A stretch of 64,000 nt of DNA from Phyllobacterium sp. 21LDTY02-6 (GTDB taxonomy: Bacteria; Pseudomonadota; Alphaproteobacteria; Rhizobiales; Rhizobiaceae): assembly GCF_023554255.2 (NCBI RefSeq), contig NZ_JAMJWD020000003.1, positions 310,001-374,000 on the forward strand, given 5' to 3'. Within the stretch, counting starts at the first letter, position 1. Each line of letters starts with the position of its first letter. The notes beneath the pieces were generated by a model. That model worked only from the letters and a program-made list of their open reading frames with translations. It ran no database searches and had not been told where the DNA came from. Shown piece after piece: positions 36,185 to 46,538 of this stretch. The position numbers and the translations under genes were made by a program.

Positions 36185-37246
36185 TTACTCCCTGGCCGCG
36201 AGCTGCTTCAGGGCAACCTGCTGCTGCAGCCTGCGCTGCGCCTGGTCCACCACTACCGCGACGATGATGACGATACCCTTGATGACCATCTGCCAGAAGG
36301 AGGAAACGCCCATCATCACCAGCCCGTCCGACAGGATGCCGATGACGAAGGCGCCGATGATGGTCCCGCCGATCGTGCCGCGTCCGCCCGACATCGACGT
36401 TCCCCCGAGCACCGCCGCCGCAATGGCGTTGAGTTCGAAGGAATTGCCGGTCGCCGGATGCGACGCCATCAGTTCCGATGAGATGACGACGCCGACAATG
36501 GCGGCGCAGAGGCCGGAAAACATGTAGACGAACATTTTCACCCGGTCGACGCGGATGCCCGACATGCGCGCGGCGCGTTCATTGCCGCCGACGGCGAATA
36601 TCTGGCGGCCGATCGGCGTATAGCGCGCGACATAGGCGGCAGCCAGCGCGACGACGACGAGTATCCAGATCGAGACCGGAAGCCCGAGCAGCCTGCCGGA
36701 GCCGAGGAAGCCGAACCCCGTGGTGGAAAGCTCGGGCTTGCCCACGAGGTTGGGGAAGGTCTGGCCATCGGACGAAAGCAGCGCGAAGCCGCGGGCGACA
36801 TAGAGCGTTCCAAGCGTCGCGATGAAGGGCGCGACGTTCAGCTTGGTGATCAGCAGGCCGTTTATCGCGCCGATGAGGACGCCGACGAAGAGGGTGATCA
36901 GGCACACTTCGAACACGTTGAAATAGATCGTATAGCCGAATTGCAGATCGATGCCGTTGAGGATGAGGCCGCCGGCCACCATGCCGCAAAGGCCGACGAT
37001 GGAGCCGACCGAAAGATCGATGCCGCCGGTGATGATGACGAAGGTCATGCCCATGGCCAGGAAGGCATTGAGCGCGACGTGCTTGGACATCAGGATCAGG
37101 TTGGCGGCGGACAGGAAATTGGGCGCGAATATCGCGAAGAAGGCGATGACGGCAAAGAGCGCTATGAAGGTGCGGAGCTTCATCAGCGTCAGCAGCATCG
37201 AACCATTGCCGCCTGCGAGGCCCTTGGTCGTGGTTGCCGTGGTCAT
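36185..37246 (-). CDS. Ribose-type ABC permease (apiose importer)
   Basis: A 353-residue RbsC-family permease with eight to ten membrane spans. Signature segments are MGMTFVIITGGIDLSVGS and the C-terminal LGGTSMSGGRGTIGGTIIGA. Its ATG overlaps the ATPase stop (ATGA). It works with the ATPase at 37243-38787 and the binding protein at 39498-40439. D-apiose as ligand is inferred from the operon. Confidence 0.92.
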   Translation of the reverse strand: MTTATTTKGLAGGNGSMLLTLMKLRTFIALFAVIAFFAIFAPNFLSAANLILMSKHVALNAFLAMGMTFVIITGGIDLSVGSIVGLCGMVAGGLILNGIDLQFGYTIYFNVFEVCLITLFVGVLIGAINGLLITKLNVAPFIATLGTLYVARGFALLSSDGQTFPNLVGKPELSTTGFGFLGSGRLLGLPVSIWILVVVALAAAYVARYTPIGRQIFAVGGNERAARMSGIRVDRVKMFVYMFSGLCAAIVGVVISSELMASHPATGNSFELNAIAAAVLGGTSMSGGRGTIGGTIIGAFVIGILSDGLVMMGVSSFWQMVIKGIVIIVAVVVDQAQRRLQQQVALKQLAARE

Positions 37247-38787
37247 GACGCAGTTTCCCTTGATCTATGGCCGACAGAGGCGGCCTTGACGATAATTTCT
37301 TCGCTTGCTTCCTCGCGGTCGATGATCCGTGTCACCTTGCCATTGCTCATCACCGCGATGCGGTCGGAGAGCGCCATGACTTCCTCGAGGTCAGAGGTGG
37401 AGAACAGGATCGCAAGGCCCTCGCCGGCAAGCCGGCGCATCGTCCGGAACACGTCGGCCTTGGCGCCGATGTCGATGCCGCGGCTCGGCTCGTCCATCAG
37501 CAGCACTTTCGGGTTGGTCATCAGCGCCTTGCCGATGACGACCTTCTGCTGGTTGCCGCCGGACATGGAGGTAATGTCGAAATCCGGATTGGGCGCCTTG
37601 ATCGCCAGGTCGCGGATCGCCTGCGCGATGGCGCCCTGCTCCCTCTCGTCGCGGATATGAAAGCCGAAACGGGTAAACCGCTCGAGGCTCGCCAGCGTCA
37701 GGTTGGCGGCGATCGACAGGACCTGCACGAGCCCTTCGCGCTGGCGATCCTCCGGGATCAGCGCAAGGCCGCGCTTGATGCGGGTGGAGGTATCGCGTGA
37801 GCCGATTTCCTCGCCGTCGATGTAGATCCTGCCGGTGGAATTGACATGCCGGCCCATGACGCATTCGAAGAACTCGCTGCGCCCGGCTCCCATCAGCCCG
37901 TAAATGCCGAGCACCTCGCCCGCCCGGACGGATATGGAGAGATGATCGACGGCAAGTCCGCCGGTCTTGCGCGGCAGGCAGATATCCTCGGCGCGAAACA
38001 CCTCGCCCCCGAGCTTGTGCGAGATCGACTTGGCGAAATCCTTGGCGTCCGACCCGATCATCGACCGCACGATCCAGCGGGTATCGATGTCGCAAACCAT
38101 GGCGTGGCCGGTGATCTGGCCATCGCGCAGGACGGTGATGTAGTCACCGATGCGCATCAACTCCTCGAGCCGGTGGGAAATATAGACGATGGCGACGCCC
38201 TGCGCCTTGAGCTCGCCGATCACCTTGAACAGGATATCGACTTCCGCCGCCGAAAGCGCCGAAGTGGGCTCGTCGAGAATGAGGATACGCGTGTCGAGGG
38301 AAATGGCCTTGGCGATCTCGACCAGTTGCTGCTGGCCGATCGGCAGGTCGTCGACCATGCTTTCCGCGTCGATACCGGCGTCGAGCTTGGCCAGGAACGC
38401 ATTGGCCTTCTCGACCTGCGCCCGGTGATCGATGCCGCGGATGCCGCGGACGATTTCGCGGGTGGCGAAGATATTCTCGGCGACCGAAAGATTGCCGAAC
38501 AGGTTGAGCTCCTGGAACACCATGCCGATGCCATGTTTCTGCGCATCGGCGGGCGAATTGAACTCGACTTCCTGCCCCTCGAGCAGGATGCGGCCGAGCG
38601 AAGGCCGTTCCACGCCTGCAATCATCCGCATCAGCGTCGATTTGCCGGCGCCATTTTCGCCGACGAGGACATTTACCGCGCCGCGCCTGAGCGCGAGATT
38701 GGCATGCTTGACCGCGACGATGCCGGAATAGACCTTCGTCACGTCCTCCAGCCTCAGAACGACATCGCCTTCATCCATCCCGGCCAT
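37243..38787 (-). CDS. Ribose-type ABC ATPase, two-domain (apiose importer)
   Basis: A 514-residue RbsA-like protein with two ABC domains. The N-terminal one has GENGAGKSTLMRMIAGV and LPIGQQQLVEIAKAI. The C-terminal one has the degenerate Walker A typical of the family (GLMGAGRSE) and MSGGNQQKVVIGKAL. Start at 38787 or 38778 (both ATG or near). It lies one base after the DUF2291 lipoprotein gene. Confidence 0.93.
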   Translation of the reverse strand: MAGMDEGDVVLRLEDVTKVYSGIVAVKHANLALRRGAVNVLVGENGAGKSTLMRMIAGVERPSLGRILLEGQEVEFNSPADAQKHGIGMVFQELNLFGNLSVAENIFATREIVRGIRGIDHRAQVEKANAFLAKLDAGIDAESMVDDLPIGQQQLVEIAKAISLDTRILILDEPTSALSAAEVDILFKVIGELKAQGVAIVYISHRLEELMRIGDYITVLRDGQITGHAMVCDIDTRWIVRSMIGSDAKDFAKSISHKLGGEVFRAEDICLPRKTGGLAVDHLSISVRAGEVLGIYGLMGAGRSEFFECVMGRHVNSTGRIYIDGEEIGSRDTSTRIKRGLALIPEDRQREGLVQVLSIAANLTLASLERFTRFGFHIRDEREQGAIAQAIRDLAIKAPNPDFDITSMSGGNQQKVVIGKALMTNPKVLLMDEPSRGIDIGAKADVFRTMRRLAGEGLAILFSTSDLEEVMALSDRIAVMSNGKVTRIIDREEASEEIIVKAASVGHRSRETAS

Positions 38788-38788
38788 C

Positions 38789-39433
38789 TCAGTCTCCGAC
38801 CGAAATGGTGGCGGGCGTCAGCAGCGGCAGCTGGCCCTTGGCGGGCAGCGGATACGCCCCTACCGCTTCGACCTTCTTGCCCTCGATCTTGTCGCGCGGC
38901 AGTTTTTCCAGCGTCGCCGAGTTGACATGGCTGTTGAAGGCCTTGCCGAATTCGGCCCATTGGATCTGGTTCTTGAACGCATTGAAATTCACGAAGTCGA
39001 GGCTGTCGCGCAGCGCGGTGCCGCGAATGACCGGCCCGATCTGGATACGCACATCGGCCTTGCCGTCGCCATCGACATCAGTATCGAGATAGGAAGCGCG
39101 GGATCTGGTCTCGGCCTTGACGATCGTACCGGCGACCTTGGCCGCGAAGGTCCAGGGAGCGCTGCCCTGCTCCTCCTTGTGACCATATTTTGCCCCGGCA
39201 GCATCCGGATCGCTGCCGGCGAGGGCGGCCACCTCGGTGAAATTTCCGGCGCGCTGGTTCAGGAAAGGCACGGCCTTGGCGTCCCAGAGTTCCGCCACCT
39301 GACGCGCCGGATCAAAGCCGCCGCTTGCCGTCGCCGCGGCTTCTTCCGGGGTCGGTGTCTTTATGATCTTGCAGCCCGCCAATGCGGCGGCAAGGGTCGC
39401 CGCCATCAACAGGCCTGTCCGGTTCATGGGCAT
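38789..39433 (-). CDS. DUF2291-type lipoprotein
   Basis: A 214-residue predicted lipoprotein with a short signal and lipobox LAGC (Cys near residue 22 from the ATG at 39433). GGAGG lies at proper distance from this ATG. Proteins of the DUF2291 family occur next to ribose-type sugar ABC genes, as here between the binding protein and ATPase genes. The calcium-loop-like DTDVDGDGKADV near the middle is notable. Its exact role in transport is unknown. Confidence 0.75.
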   Translation of the reverse strand: MPMNRTGLLMAATLAAALAGCKIIKTPTPEEAAATASGGFDPARQVAELWDAKAVPFLNQRAGNFTEVAALAGSDPDAAGAKYGHKEEQGSAPWTFAAKVAGTIVKAETRSRASYLDTDVDGDGKADVRIQIGPVIRGTALRDSLDFVNFNAFKNQIQWAEFGKAFNSHVNSATLEKLPRDKIEGKKVEAVGAYPLPAKGQLPLLTPATISVGD

Positions 39434-39454
39434 GAGACGCCTCCATGCAATGCG

Positions 39455-39487
39455 CATGGCAGTGGGGACTGTTCCGCCACTGCCATG
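39455..39487 (-). other. Intercistronic hairpin after apiose binding-protein gene
   Basis: Perfect 11-bp inverted repeat CATGGCAGTGG / CCACTGCCATG with an 11-base loop, in the 64-bp gap between the binding-protein stop and the lipoprotein gene. No U-tract. Likely protects the upstream mRNA segment and lowers downstream expression. Confidence 0.65.
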
Positions 39488-39497
39488 TCAGGGACGC

Positions 39498-40499
<1,002 letters not shown>

Positions 40500-40514
40500 T
40501 CACCAATTGCGATG

Positions 40515-41342
40515 TCATGTGATGCGCCGGATACTCTCCGCGATCTCGTTTGGCTGAAACACGTTCTTCCAGTCGTCGCGCATCAGCGCCGGAATGCCGA
40601 ATTCGATCGCCTTGTTGCAGGCATCCGAAAAGACGCCATCGACTTCCTTGAAGATGACCGCGCCAAGGACGTTCATGTGTCCGAGCAGGAAATCGCGGGC
40701 CGCTTCCTCCGGCACGCCGCGCGCGACACATTCGTCCATCGCCTGCCGCATGACGACCAGCAACGAAGCGCAGACGGTTTCGGAAAGTCCGGGCTCGAGC
40801 ATGGCCATCTGTTCGACGGTGACGCGATGCGAGCGCATGACCGGCGCCCAGATCACCTTGGCGATCTCCTCGCCGAGCGCATAGGCCTCCTCCGGCCCCT
40901 GCATCAGCGCGGAAACAATGTGCTGCTTGGCGAAAAGGCCGCCGAAATGGTCCTTCTTGGCCTGCATGTCCGTCTCATCGTTGAAGATCGGCGGATGGCA
41001 GGGATGGGTGACGAAATAGGTGAGGTCGCTGCGTTCCGGAAGGTGGCCGGCAAAGGGAGCGGCCGCATCCAGCGCAACGATCATCGTGCCGGGCTTCACC
41101 TTGTCGACGATGCCCGCGGCGACCTTGCCGATAGCCGTGTCCGGAACGGCGAGGATCACGACTTCCGCGCCTGCGAGGGCTTCGTCCGCCGCAATGCAAT
41201 CAAGGCCGAGATCGTTCTTGAGCCGTGCCTTGCCGGCATCGCTGACTTCCACATGGCGAACGTCGAACCGCGAGCCCTTCAAATTCTTGGCGAGCCGGTA
41301 TCCCATTTTCCCGCCAGCACCGAACAAAGCAACCGATGTCAT
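40515..41342 (-). CDS. apnO: Probable D-apionate oxidoisomerase
   Basis: A 275-residue protein with an N-terminal NAD-binding fold (VALFGAGGKMGYRLAKNL) of the 6-phosphogluconate dehydrogenase-like type and an all-helical C-terminal part. In the D-apiose pathway ApnO converts D-apionate to 3-oxo-isoapionate with NAD(P). Adjacency to OiaK- and OiaX-like genes supports this. Start ATG at 41342 with AGGTGAGGA upstream; an in-frame GTG at 41354 overlaps that site and is unlikely. A CTGGTATGATGAGT motif upstream (41381-41394) matches one upstream of oiaX, so a second regulated promoter may sit here. Confidence 0.8.
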   Translation of the reverse strand: MTSVALFGAGGKMGYRLAKNLKGSRFDVRHVEVSDAGKARLKNDLGLDCIAADEALAGAEVVILAVPDTAIGKVAAGIVDKVKPGTMIVALDAAAPFAGHLPERSDLTYFVTHPCHPPIFNDETDMQAKKDHFGGLFAKQHIVSALMQGPEEAYALGEEIAKVIWAPVMRSHRVTVEQMAMLEPGLSETVCASLLVVMRQAMDECVARGVPEEAARDFLLGHMNVLGAVIFKEVDGVFSDACNKAIEFGIPALMRDDWKNVFQPNEIAESIRRIT

Positions 41343-41380
41343 ATTTTTCCTCACCTTTTCAAAACAAGCTCGTATAGCAA

Positions 41381-41394
41381 CTGGTATGATGAGT
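41381..41394. promoter_or_regulatory. Putative GntR operator before apnO
   Basis: CTGGTATGATGAGT matches 13 of 14 bases of the motif at 44537-44550. It is flanked by TATAG/CTATA inverted arms and lies 39 bp upstream of apnO, overlapping the end of the RpiB-like gene region. Confidence 0.6.
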
Positions 41395-41400
41395 CAATCA

Positions 41401-41847
41401 CTATACAGCATCGCCGGTGCCGTCCAGCCGGTCGATCGCCGCGACATTGGATGCGGACGGACCGTTCGGATCGAATTCCGAGGCCAGCCAGGTATCGACG
41501 ATGGACTTGGCCAGTTCGGGCCCGATGACCCGGGCGCCCATGGTGATGATCTGGGCATTGTTGGATTTGGCGGCGCGTTCGGCCGAATAGGTGTCGTGCG
41601 TCAGCGCGGCGCGGATGCCCGGCACCTTGTTGGCCGAGATGCTCACGCCGATGCCCGTGCCGCAGATGAGGATGCCGCGCTCATGCTCGCCATCGATAAT
41701 GGTTTGTGCAAGGTCGCGCGCGAGATCGGCGTAGAAGCCCGGCTGGCTCATATCCGTCACCACCAGTTCGGTCTTGCCGCCGAGATGGGCGGCGATCACA
41801 TCCAGCAGCGGCTTGCCCGCGCTGTCGGCTCCGATTGCAATCTTCAT
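41401..41847 (-). CDS. derI: RpiB/LacAB-family isomerase, probable D-erythrulose-4-phosphate isomerase
   Basis: A 148-residue sugar-phosphate isomerase of the RpiB family with the active-site Cys near residue 62 ([16 protein letters not shown]) and the phosphate-site segment [20 protein letters not shown]. In apiose and erythritol catabolism an RpiB homologue (DerI/EryI) converts D-erythrulose 4-phosphate to D-erythrose 4-phosphate, the exit to the pentose phosphate pathway. A ribose-5-phosphate isomerase role is the alternative. It lies 55 bp after the kinase gene. Confidence 0.78.
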   Translation of the reverse strand: MKIAIGADSAGKPLLDVIAAHLGGKTELVVTDMSQPGFYADLARDLAQTIIDGEHERGILICGTGIGVSISANKVPGIRAALTHDTYSAERAAKSNNAQIITMGARVIGPELAKSIVDTWLASEFDPNGPSASNVAAIDRLDGTGDAV

Positions 41848-41902
41848 GATGGTATTCCTTCCTTGAATGTTCCTGTTCCGTAACGAACTTGCGGGCGCCG
41901 GT

Positions 41903-43234
41903 TCAGCCCCCCTGCCCGTCCCTGATCTGCGCGAAATAGCCATCGGTGCCGATCTGCCCGCCCTTGAGCGCGATCTGCAGGCCATCGGTCGGCCCATGGC
42001 TGCCATGCGCCAGGCAGAGCGGCGAGCCGGGCGTCTGCGGCAGCGGGAGCAATGTCGTCAATGCCTCGACGCGAAGCTCCCGCAGCGCGTGGCTCGATGT
42101 GTCGCCGCCGGCGATGACCGCGCGGGGCAGCTTCTCCCGCTCCACCAATTGGCGCAGGATCATGCCCAGCGAACGGCCGAGCCTGTGCCGCGCGCCGGGA
42201 ATGCGGTCGATCTCCGCACCGCGATCGGCGGAGGGGCCGAGCGCCGTATTGAGGATGACGCTGCGGCCAGACTTCAAGATACGGATGCCGTCATCGACGG
42301 CCCTGGCCACGGCTTCCTCGCCGCCGGAAACGAGCTCCACCGGATCAAGGCTGACACTGTCGAAGCCGTCCGCGGTGGCGGCGCTGATCTGGCGCGCGGT
42401 GGTGGGTGAAACGCTGCCCGACACCACGGCGAGCCGCTCCACCTTTCCGGGCGAAGCGAAATGCTGCTTTTCGCCTATGACGCCCTGCTGCCGCCAGCTA
42501 TTCAGCAAGGCATATTCGACGCCGGACGACCCGGCGGTGAAACGGCTGCCCTTGCGCGCCAGTCGCCACAAATGGTCCCCGGCCGCCGCCTGCGTCTGCG
42601 GCGAATCCACGTCGAAAAACAGAATTCCGGCATCGGATGCCATCGCGTCGATCCTGGACGCCGCGTCCGGCGACGACAGCGTCGCGATGTCTGCAAGCGC
42701 GATGGACAGGCCGGTCTGGCGGGCAAGATGGACGATCAGATCGGCCTCGTCCATCGGCGTGACAGGATGCCTGCTCATGACCGGATGCCGGTCGATGCGG
42801 AACATTTTGCCCTGATAGGTGGCGAAGAGATTGCCGAAGCTGGTATAGCGCCCGAGTTGCGGCGCGCCGACAATGACCGGCACGCAAGCCTGTTCGAAGA
42901 CGGACTTGCCGATCTCGATGGCCGTGCCGATGCTTCCGACCTTGGGGCTCGAATCGAAGGTCGAGCATACCTTGTAGTGGCAGATCGCAGCGCCGAGGCC
43001 CTTGAGCCATTCGAAGACGGGCGTCAACTGCTGCTGCATCCATTCCGGCGTTTCGCTGCGGCTGGTGCCGGCAATGCCGATCGCACGGCAATCGCGGAAC
43101 CGTTGGCGCATTGCCGGCGACGGAATGCCGAGGAAAAGCACCGTCGCAACGCCATTGGAAGCGAGCGCCTCCATGACGTCGGTCGATCCGGTGAAATCAT
43201 CGCCATAATAACTGAGCAGCGTTTCGGCCATCAT
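41903..43234 (-). CDS. oiaK: Four-carbon acid sugar kinase family, probable 3-oxo-isoapionate kinase
   Basis: A 443-residue kinase of the DUF1537/four-carbon acid sugar kinase family. The N-terminal [16 protein letters not shown] and C-terminal [12 protein letters not shown] (nucleotide-binding domain) are diagnostic. In the D-apiose pathway OiaK phosphorylates 3-oxo-isoapionate at C4. The ATG at 43234 overlaps the stop of the RuBisCO-like gene by four bases, which couples production of kinase and decarboxylase. A second ATG follows at 43231. Confidence 0.85.
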   Translation of the reverse strand: MMAETLLSYYGDDFTGSTDVMEALASNGVATVLFLGIPSPAMRQRFRDCRAIGIAGTSRSETPEWMQQQLTPVFEWLKGLGAAICHYKVCSTFDSSPKVGSIGTAIEIGKSVFEQACVPVIVGAPQLGRYTSFGNLFATYQGKMFRIDRHPVMSRHPVTPMDEADLIVHLARQTGLSIALADIATLSSPDAASRIDAMASDAGILFFDVDSPQTQAAAGDHLWRLARKGSRFTAGSSGVEYALLNSWRQQGVIGEKQHFASPGKVERLAVVSGSVSPTTARQISAATADGFDSVSLDPVELVSGGEEAVARAVDDGIRILKSGRSVILNTALGPSADRGAEIDRIPGARHRLGRSLGMILRQLVEREKLPRAVIAGGDTSSHALRELRVEALTTLLPLPQTPGSPLCLAHGSHGPTDGLQIALKGGQIGTDGYFAQIRDGQGG

Positions 43235-44490
43235 GCTTGCGCCTTGCCGAACTTCTTGATCGATGCGGCAAGCTCCGGATGGTCCCTGGCGTAGTCCTCC
43301 AGCGCTATGCCCTTGACCGCGGCCTGCCATGCCTGCTGGACCGCGCGCACGCCGGCAGCCGGGCCGCAGGGATGGCTGACGATACCGCCGCCGCAGAGAT
43401 AGAGCAGGTCGACCGTCCGCCCCGTGCGCTCATAGGTTTCCGGCGCCTGCCCGCCCCACTGGCCCGATCCGGCGACCGGCAAGGGACGATCCGCGGCCTT
43501 GAACAGCGGCGTGCTGATCGCCTCAAAGGAGCGGACGAAGCTCTCGTCCGGCTCCCAATATTTCACGCCGATGCCGTTGATCTGGAACTGGTCGACGCCA
43601 AGCAGCCGCCAGAACTGCTGGTAGACGCTGAAATCGAGACCGGCACCGGGATCGCGGGTCAGGATATCCCAGCCATTGCGATGGGCATGCAGGACGAGGC
43701 CCGAGCGCTTGCGCAGGAAGCTCATCCCGCCGAAGCCGATCGAATTGATGTTGACGACGGCGCAATTGCCGCCAGCCTTGAGCACAATGTCATGATTGCG
43801 CATCATCTCGTCAGGATCGGCATGCGAAATGCCGAACGCATACATGACTTTCTTGCCGGTCTTCTGCTCATGATCGAGAATGCGCGGCATGATAGCCGCC
43901 ACCCGATCCTCGAGCGGAGAATAGGCGGGGCTCATCAGTTTCTCGTCGTCCTTGATGAAATCGACGCCGGATTCGATCAGGCTTCCGACCAACTCGGCGG
44001 TTTCATGCGGGCGCAGCCCGAGCGCAGGCTTGACGATCGTGCCGATGATCGGGCGACCTTCGACCCCGGTCAGCCTGCGGCTTCCATCAATGCCGAATTG
44101 CGGGCCCGGATGAACTTCGCCAAAGATCTCAGGCAGTTTCATGCCGACGATGCGGATGCCCGTCATGCCCTTGATCGAGAAGACACCGCCTATGGCGATC
44201 GTCATCAGGGCCGCGAGGTCGGTTCCGATCGCGTCGATCGGAAAGGCGATATCGACATCCGCCCGGTGGAATACGCCGCCCGCCGCAGGCGCCTCCGGCC
44301 AGGTCGGCAACTCACGATCGTCGAGGGGGCGGATTGCAATCACCCTCGCCGCCACCCGGTCTTTCAGCGCCTCGGTTTCGCCCGGCACCGGCACAAAGGT
44401 TCCCGTCGATTGATCGCTGGCAATCTTGGCGGCCATCGCCTCGATGCTTCCCGGCGTCTCGATCCGGTAGGTCAGGGTGATCGTGGTCAA
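43231..44490 (-). CDS. oiaX: RuBisCO-like protein, probable 3-oxo-isoapionate-4-phosphate decarboxylase
   Basis: A 419-residue form IV RuBisCO homologue. The metal-site block GVDFIKDDE is intact (Lys180 as carbamylation site, Asp182, Glu183) and Lys154 stands in IVKPALGL, but the catalytic loop 6 motif of true RuBisCO is absent, so it does not fix CO2. In the apiose pathway OiaX decarboxylates 3-oxo-isoapionate 4-phosphate to L-erythrulose 1-phosphate. It is the first gene of the ten-gene minus-strand operon, divergent from a GntR regulator. The kinase gene overlaps its stop. Confidence 0.88.
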   Translation of the reverse strand: MTTITLTYRIETPGSIEAMAAKIASDQSTGTFVPVPGETEALKDRVAARVIAIRPLDDRELPTWPEAPAAGGVFHRADVDIAFPIDAIGTDLAALMTIAIGGVFSIKGMTGIRIVGMKLPEIFGEVHPGPQFGIDGSRRLTGVEGRPIIGTIVKPALGLRPHETAELVGSLIESGVDFIKDDEKLMSPAYSPLEDRVAAIMPRILDHEQKTGKKVMYAFGISHADPDEMMRNHDIVLKAGGNCAVVNINSIGFGGMSFLRKRSGLVLHAHRNGWDILTRDPGAGLDFSVYQQFWRLLGVDQFQINGIGVKYWEPDESFVRSFEAISTPLFKAADRPLPVAGSGQWGGQAPETYERTGRTVDLLYLCGGGIVSHPCGPAAGVRAVQQAWQAAVKGIALEDYARDHPELAASIKKFGKAQA

Positions 44491-44536
44491 CTACTCCTCC
44501 CGCGACGGCAAATTAGCCATGGTGTCGTCTGTCGCA

Positions 44537-44550
44537 CTGGTATAATGAGT
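44537..44550. promoter_or_regulatory. Putative GntR operator in oiaX-regulator divergent region
   Basis: CTGGTATAATGAGT, near-identical to the site upstream of apnO, lies in the 147-bp divergent region and is positioned to affect both the apiose operon and the regulator gene. Confidence 0.6.
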
Positions 44551-44637
44551 ATTCCAACTGTGCAACAGAAATCTGGCCGGCCTGCCGAGATCGATGCACT
44601 TTGTGCAAGCCGCCGTTGGTGCTAAGGAAGGATTTCC

Positions 44638-45375
44638 ATGAGTCAGCGAGAAACCATGTCCTCAGTCGTCGAGCAGATCGTCCGCCGAAAATTGTCCGAT
44701 GAAGTCTTCGATCGGCTGGAACGGCTGATCACTTCCGGCGAACTGAAGCCCGGCGACGAAATGCCGTCGGAGCGGGTGCTGATGGAACGCTTCGGCGTTG
44801 GCCGCCCGGCGATCCGCGAGGCGATGCAGGCGCTGGCCGGCAAGGGGCTCGTCAGCATCACCCATGGCGAACGGGCGAAAGTGCTGCGTCTGACCGCGCA
44901 GTCGATCCTGCGGCAGGTCGATCTGACCGCGAAGATCATGCTGATGCAGTCCGCCGATTCGCTGGAATACCTGAAAGGCGCGCGCATCTTCTTCGAGCGT
45001 GGCATGGCAAGGGAAGCGGCCGAGCGCGCGACGGAACAGGATATCGCCGACCTTCGCCAGATCATCGATCTGCAACGCCGTTCGCTCGGCAATGCCGAGG
45101 AGTTCATCTCGGCCGACATGGAATTCCACACCCGCATTGCGGAGATTTCCGGCAATCCCATCTTTGTCGCCGTCAGCGAGGCCATGCTGGCATGGCTGAA
45201 GCAGTTTCACGTGCACATGCTGATCTGGACCGGCAAGGAGAAATTCACGCTGGTCGAACATGAGGAAATCGTCGAGCGCCTGCAGGCCGGCGATGCGGAT
45301 GGCGCCGAGGCTGCCATCCTCAAACACCTGGAGCGCTCGCGGGCGCTTTACGGCAATAGTGAAAGCGCCTCTTGA
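44638..45375 (+). CDS. GntR/FadR-family regulator of the apiose operon
   Basis: A 245-residue regulator: winged helix at about residues 15-80 (PSERVLMERFGVGRPAIREA) and an all-helical FCD domain with metal-site residues in DMEFHTRIAEI and LVEHEEIVERL. AAGGAAGGA precedes the ATG at 44638. Divergent from oiaX, with matching operator-like motifs upstream of both oiaX and apnO. Probably a repressor released by an apiose-derived acid (inference). Confidence 0.9.
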   Translation: MSQRETMSSVVEQIVRRKLSDEVFDRLERLITSGELKPGDEMPSERVLMERFGVGRPAIREAMQALAGKGLVSITHGERAKVLRLTAQSILRQVDLTAKIMLMQSADSLEYLKGARIFFERGMAREAAERATEQDIADLRQIIDLQRRSLGNAEEFISADMEFHTRIAEISGNPIFVAVSEAMLAWLKQFHVHMLIWTGKEKFTLVEHEEIVERLQAGDADGAEAAILKHLERSRALYGNSESAS

Positions 45376-45828
45376 AAGTGTAACCGGCGGCTCCCATCTG
45401 TGGCTTCCACCCGTACAAGACGATAGTGCAGCGGCAGAGCGATCTGCGCGCGCGGTCGTCCGGGTTCGATAGGGCGCTCCCCTCACGGGTCGAGCGCCCT
45501 ATTTCTTTCAAGGGGAGCGTCGGCCTGATCGGGCGAGGGAGCAAAGCGCCCGGCCCGGCCGTTACGGCACACATTGCGGTGCCGATTGCGGTGCCCAGTC
45601 GGCGATTGAATATCTGAGCTGTCAGGGTTATAAGGGGGTTCGGGCGATGTCTCGTCGCCTGCCGTCGTACAACCACCCACACCTGCGCTCTAACCCCCTA
45701 TCTTGAAGCTAAACGAAGGTTTGCTTCATTGAGTTGGATTGGCGCAATGGCGTGGTTGACGGGCGCTGGTGCACTATTTCCAGCCAGGTCCCCTGCTTAA
45801 CCTCCCAGAACCGCCACCCTGTACCCCT

Positions 45829-45947
45829 CCCCTCATGCTGGGCTGGGCCCACATGGGGGATCATGTCGAACCACGCAGCAACGTTGGTGCAATCCCTTTT
45901 TTGGTTGCATCAAGATAGTGCGTGCTTCGACAAGCTCGGCATGAGGG
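45829..45947. repeat. Palindromic repeat, degenerate copy 2
   Basis: Shares the core GCAGCAACGnTnGTGCAATC and the right arm CTTCGACAAGCTCGGCATGAG with the copy at 26285-26386, but its left arm is interrupted by a GC-rich insertion, so the palindrome is broken. Confidence 0.65.
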
Positions 45948-45980
45948 AGGTGGAGTGCAATCCCTTGTTGGAGACGCAGA

Positions 45981-46320
45981 ATAAGCAAAACCCTCACCAC
46001 GCCCGCGAAATCGCGTCTGGTCATTGAAAATGGGGGGAGACGGGCGGTCTTCAGCGCGTCAGTAGTGGTATCAGGGTCGAGGTCCGAAGACCGCCCGCGA
46101 CGTCTTTGCCTGCTGTTGCTGCGCTTGTCAGACGCAACAACCCGGAAAACGAAGCGCCACCTCCGTTTCCATCTGCAGTTTGCTGGCCAATCGGGGTTGT
46201 CACTTCCGATATCCCGGCAACGCCATCCTTTCCCAGCAATCGAAACAGCACCGGAAGCTGCTCCCCCACTGGAAAGGACCGAATCACAATAACCCGGTTT
46301 CAAAGTGGTGGGATAAGTTT
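45981..46320. repeat. ~340-bp intergenic repeat, copy 2
   Basis: Closely matches 25710-26052. The 12-bp stem arms CGGGCGGTCTTC (46041-46052) and GAAGACCGCCCG (46086-46097) are conserved. It lies about 120 bp upstream of the repA-proximal parS site and directly after a palindromic-repeat arm, the same order as in copy 1. Confidence 0.8.
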
Positions 46321-46441
46321 CCATTTATCCCCCACGGAGGGCCGTGTGTTGCATAAGTGAAGTGGCCCCAGCATGATTCGTGGCCCGACAGCTTCACCGC
46401 CAGCGGCTCGCCGTGAGGGCGATTGGAGCTCGCCTAACCCA

Positions 46442-46457
46442 GTTGGCCGCGGCCAAC
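46442..46457. promoter_or_regulatory. parS: parS-type centromere site 1
   Basis: GTTGGCCGCGGCCAAC is a perfect 16-bp palindrome fitting the GTTnnnnGCnnnnAAC pattern of repABC partition sites. It lies 82 bp upstream of repA; an identical copy is inside repB at 47836-47851. RepB is expected to bind it. Confidence 0.88.
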
Positions 46458-46538
46458 TTTTCGGCGAAACCCTTGTCTGTCGGGCGTTATTTGTCATAAG
46501 CCCCGAATCATGGCAGTTTCAATACGGTTTTTTTGATT

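Larger units (their letters stand above)
45376..46538. other. Gene-free region upstream of repABC
   Basis: A 1163-bp stretch between the GntR regulator and repA. It holds the second copies of the palindromic repeat (45829-45947) and of the ~340-bp repeat (45981-46320), then a parS-type palindrome (46442-46457) and the repA leader. Short open frames here lack ribosome sites and overlap repeats. Bases 45411-45475 superficially resemble tRNA A/B boxes but cannot fold as a tRNA. Confidence 0.7.

Noticed and set aside
43231-44490. Authentic CO2-fixing RuBisCO
   Set aside because: The loop 6 catalytic motif is missing, the length is short (419 residues) and the operon is catabolic with no phosphoribulokinase.
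45411-45475. tRNA-like A box and B box phrases (TAGTGCAGCGG, GGTTCGATAG)
   Set aside because: The flanking bases cannot form D-arm or T-arm stems and no acceptor stem pairs, so it is not a tRNA.
45829-46320. Insertion sequence remnant upstream of repA
   Set aside because: No transposase fragment, no clean terminal inverted repeats around the whole block and no visible target duplication; kept as a composite repeat instead.
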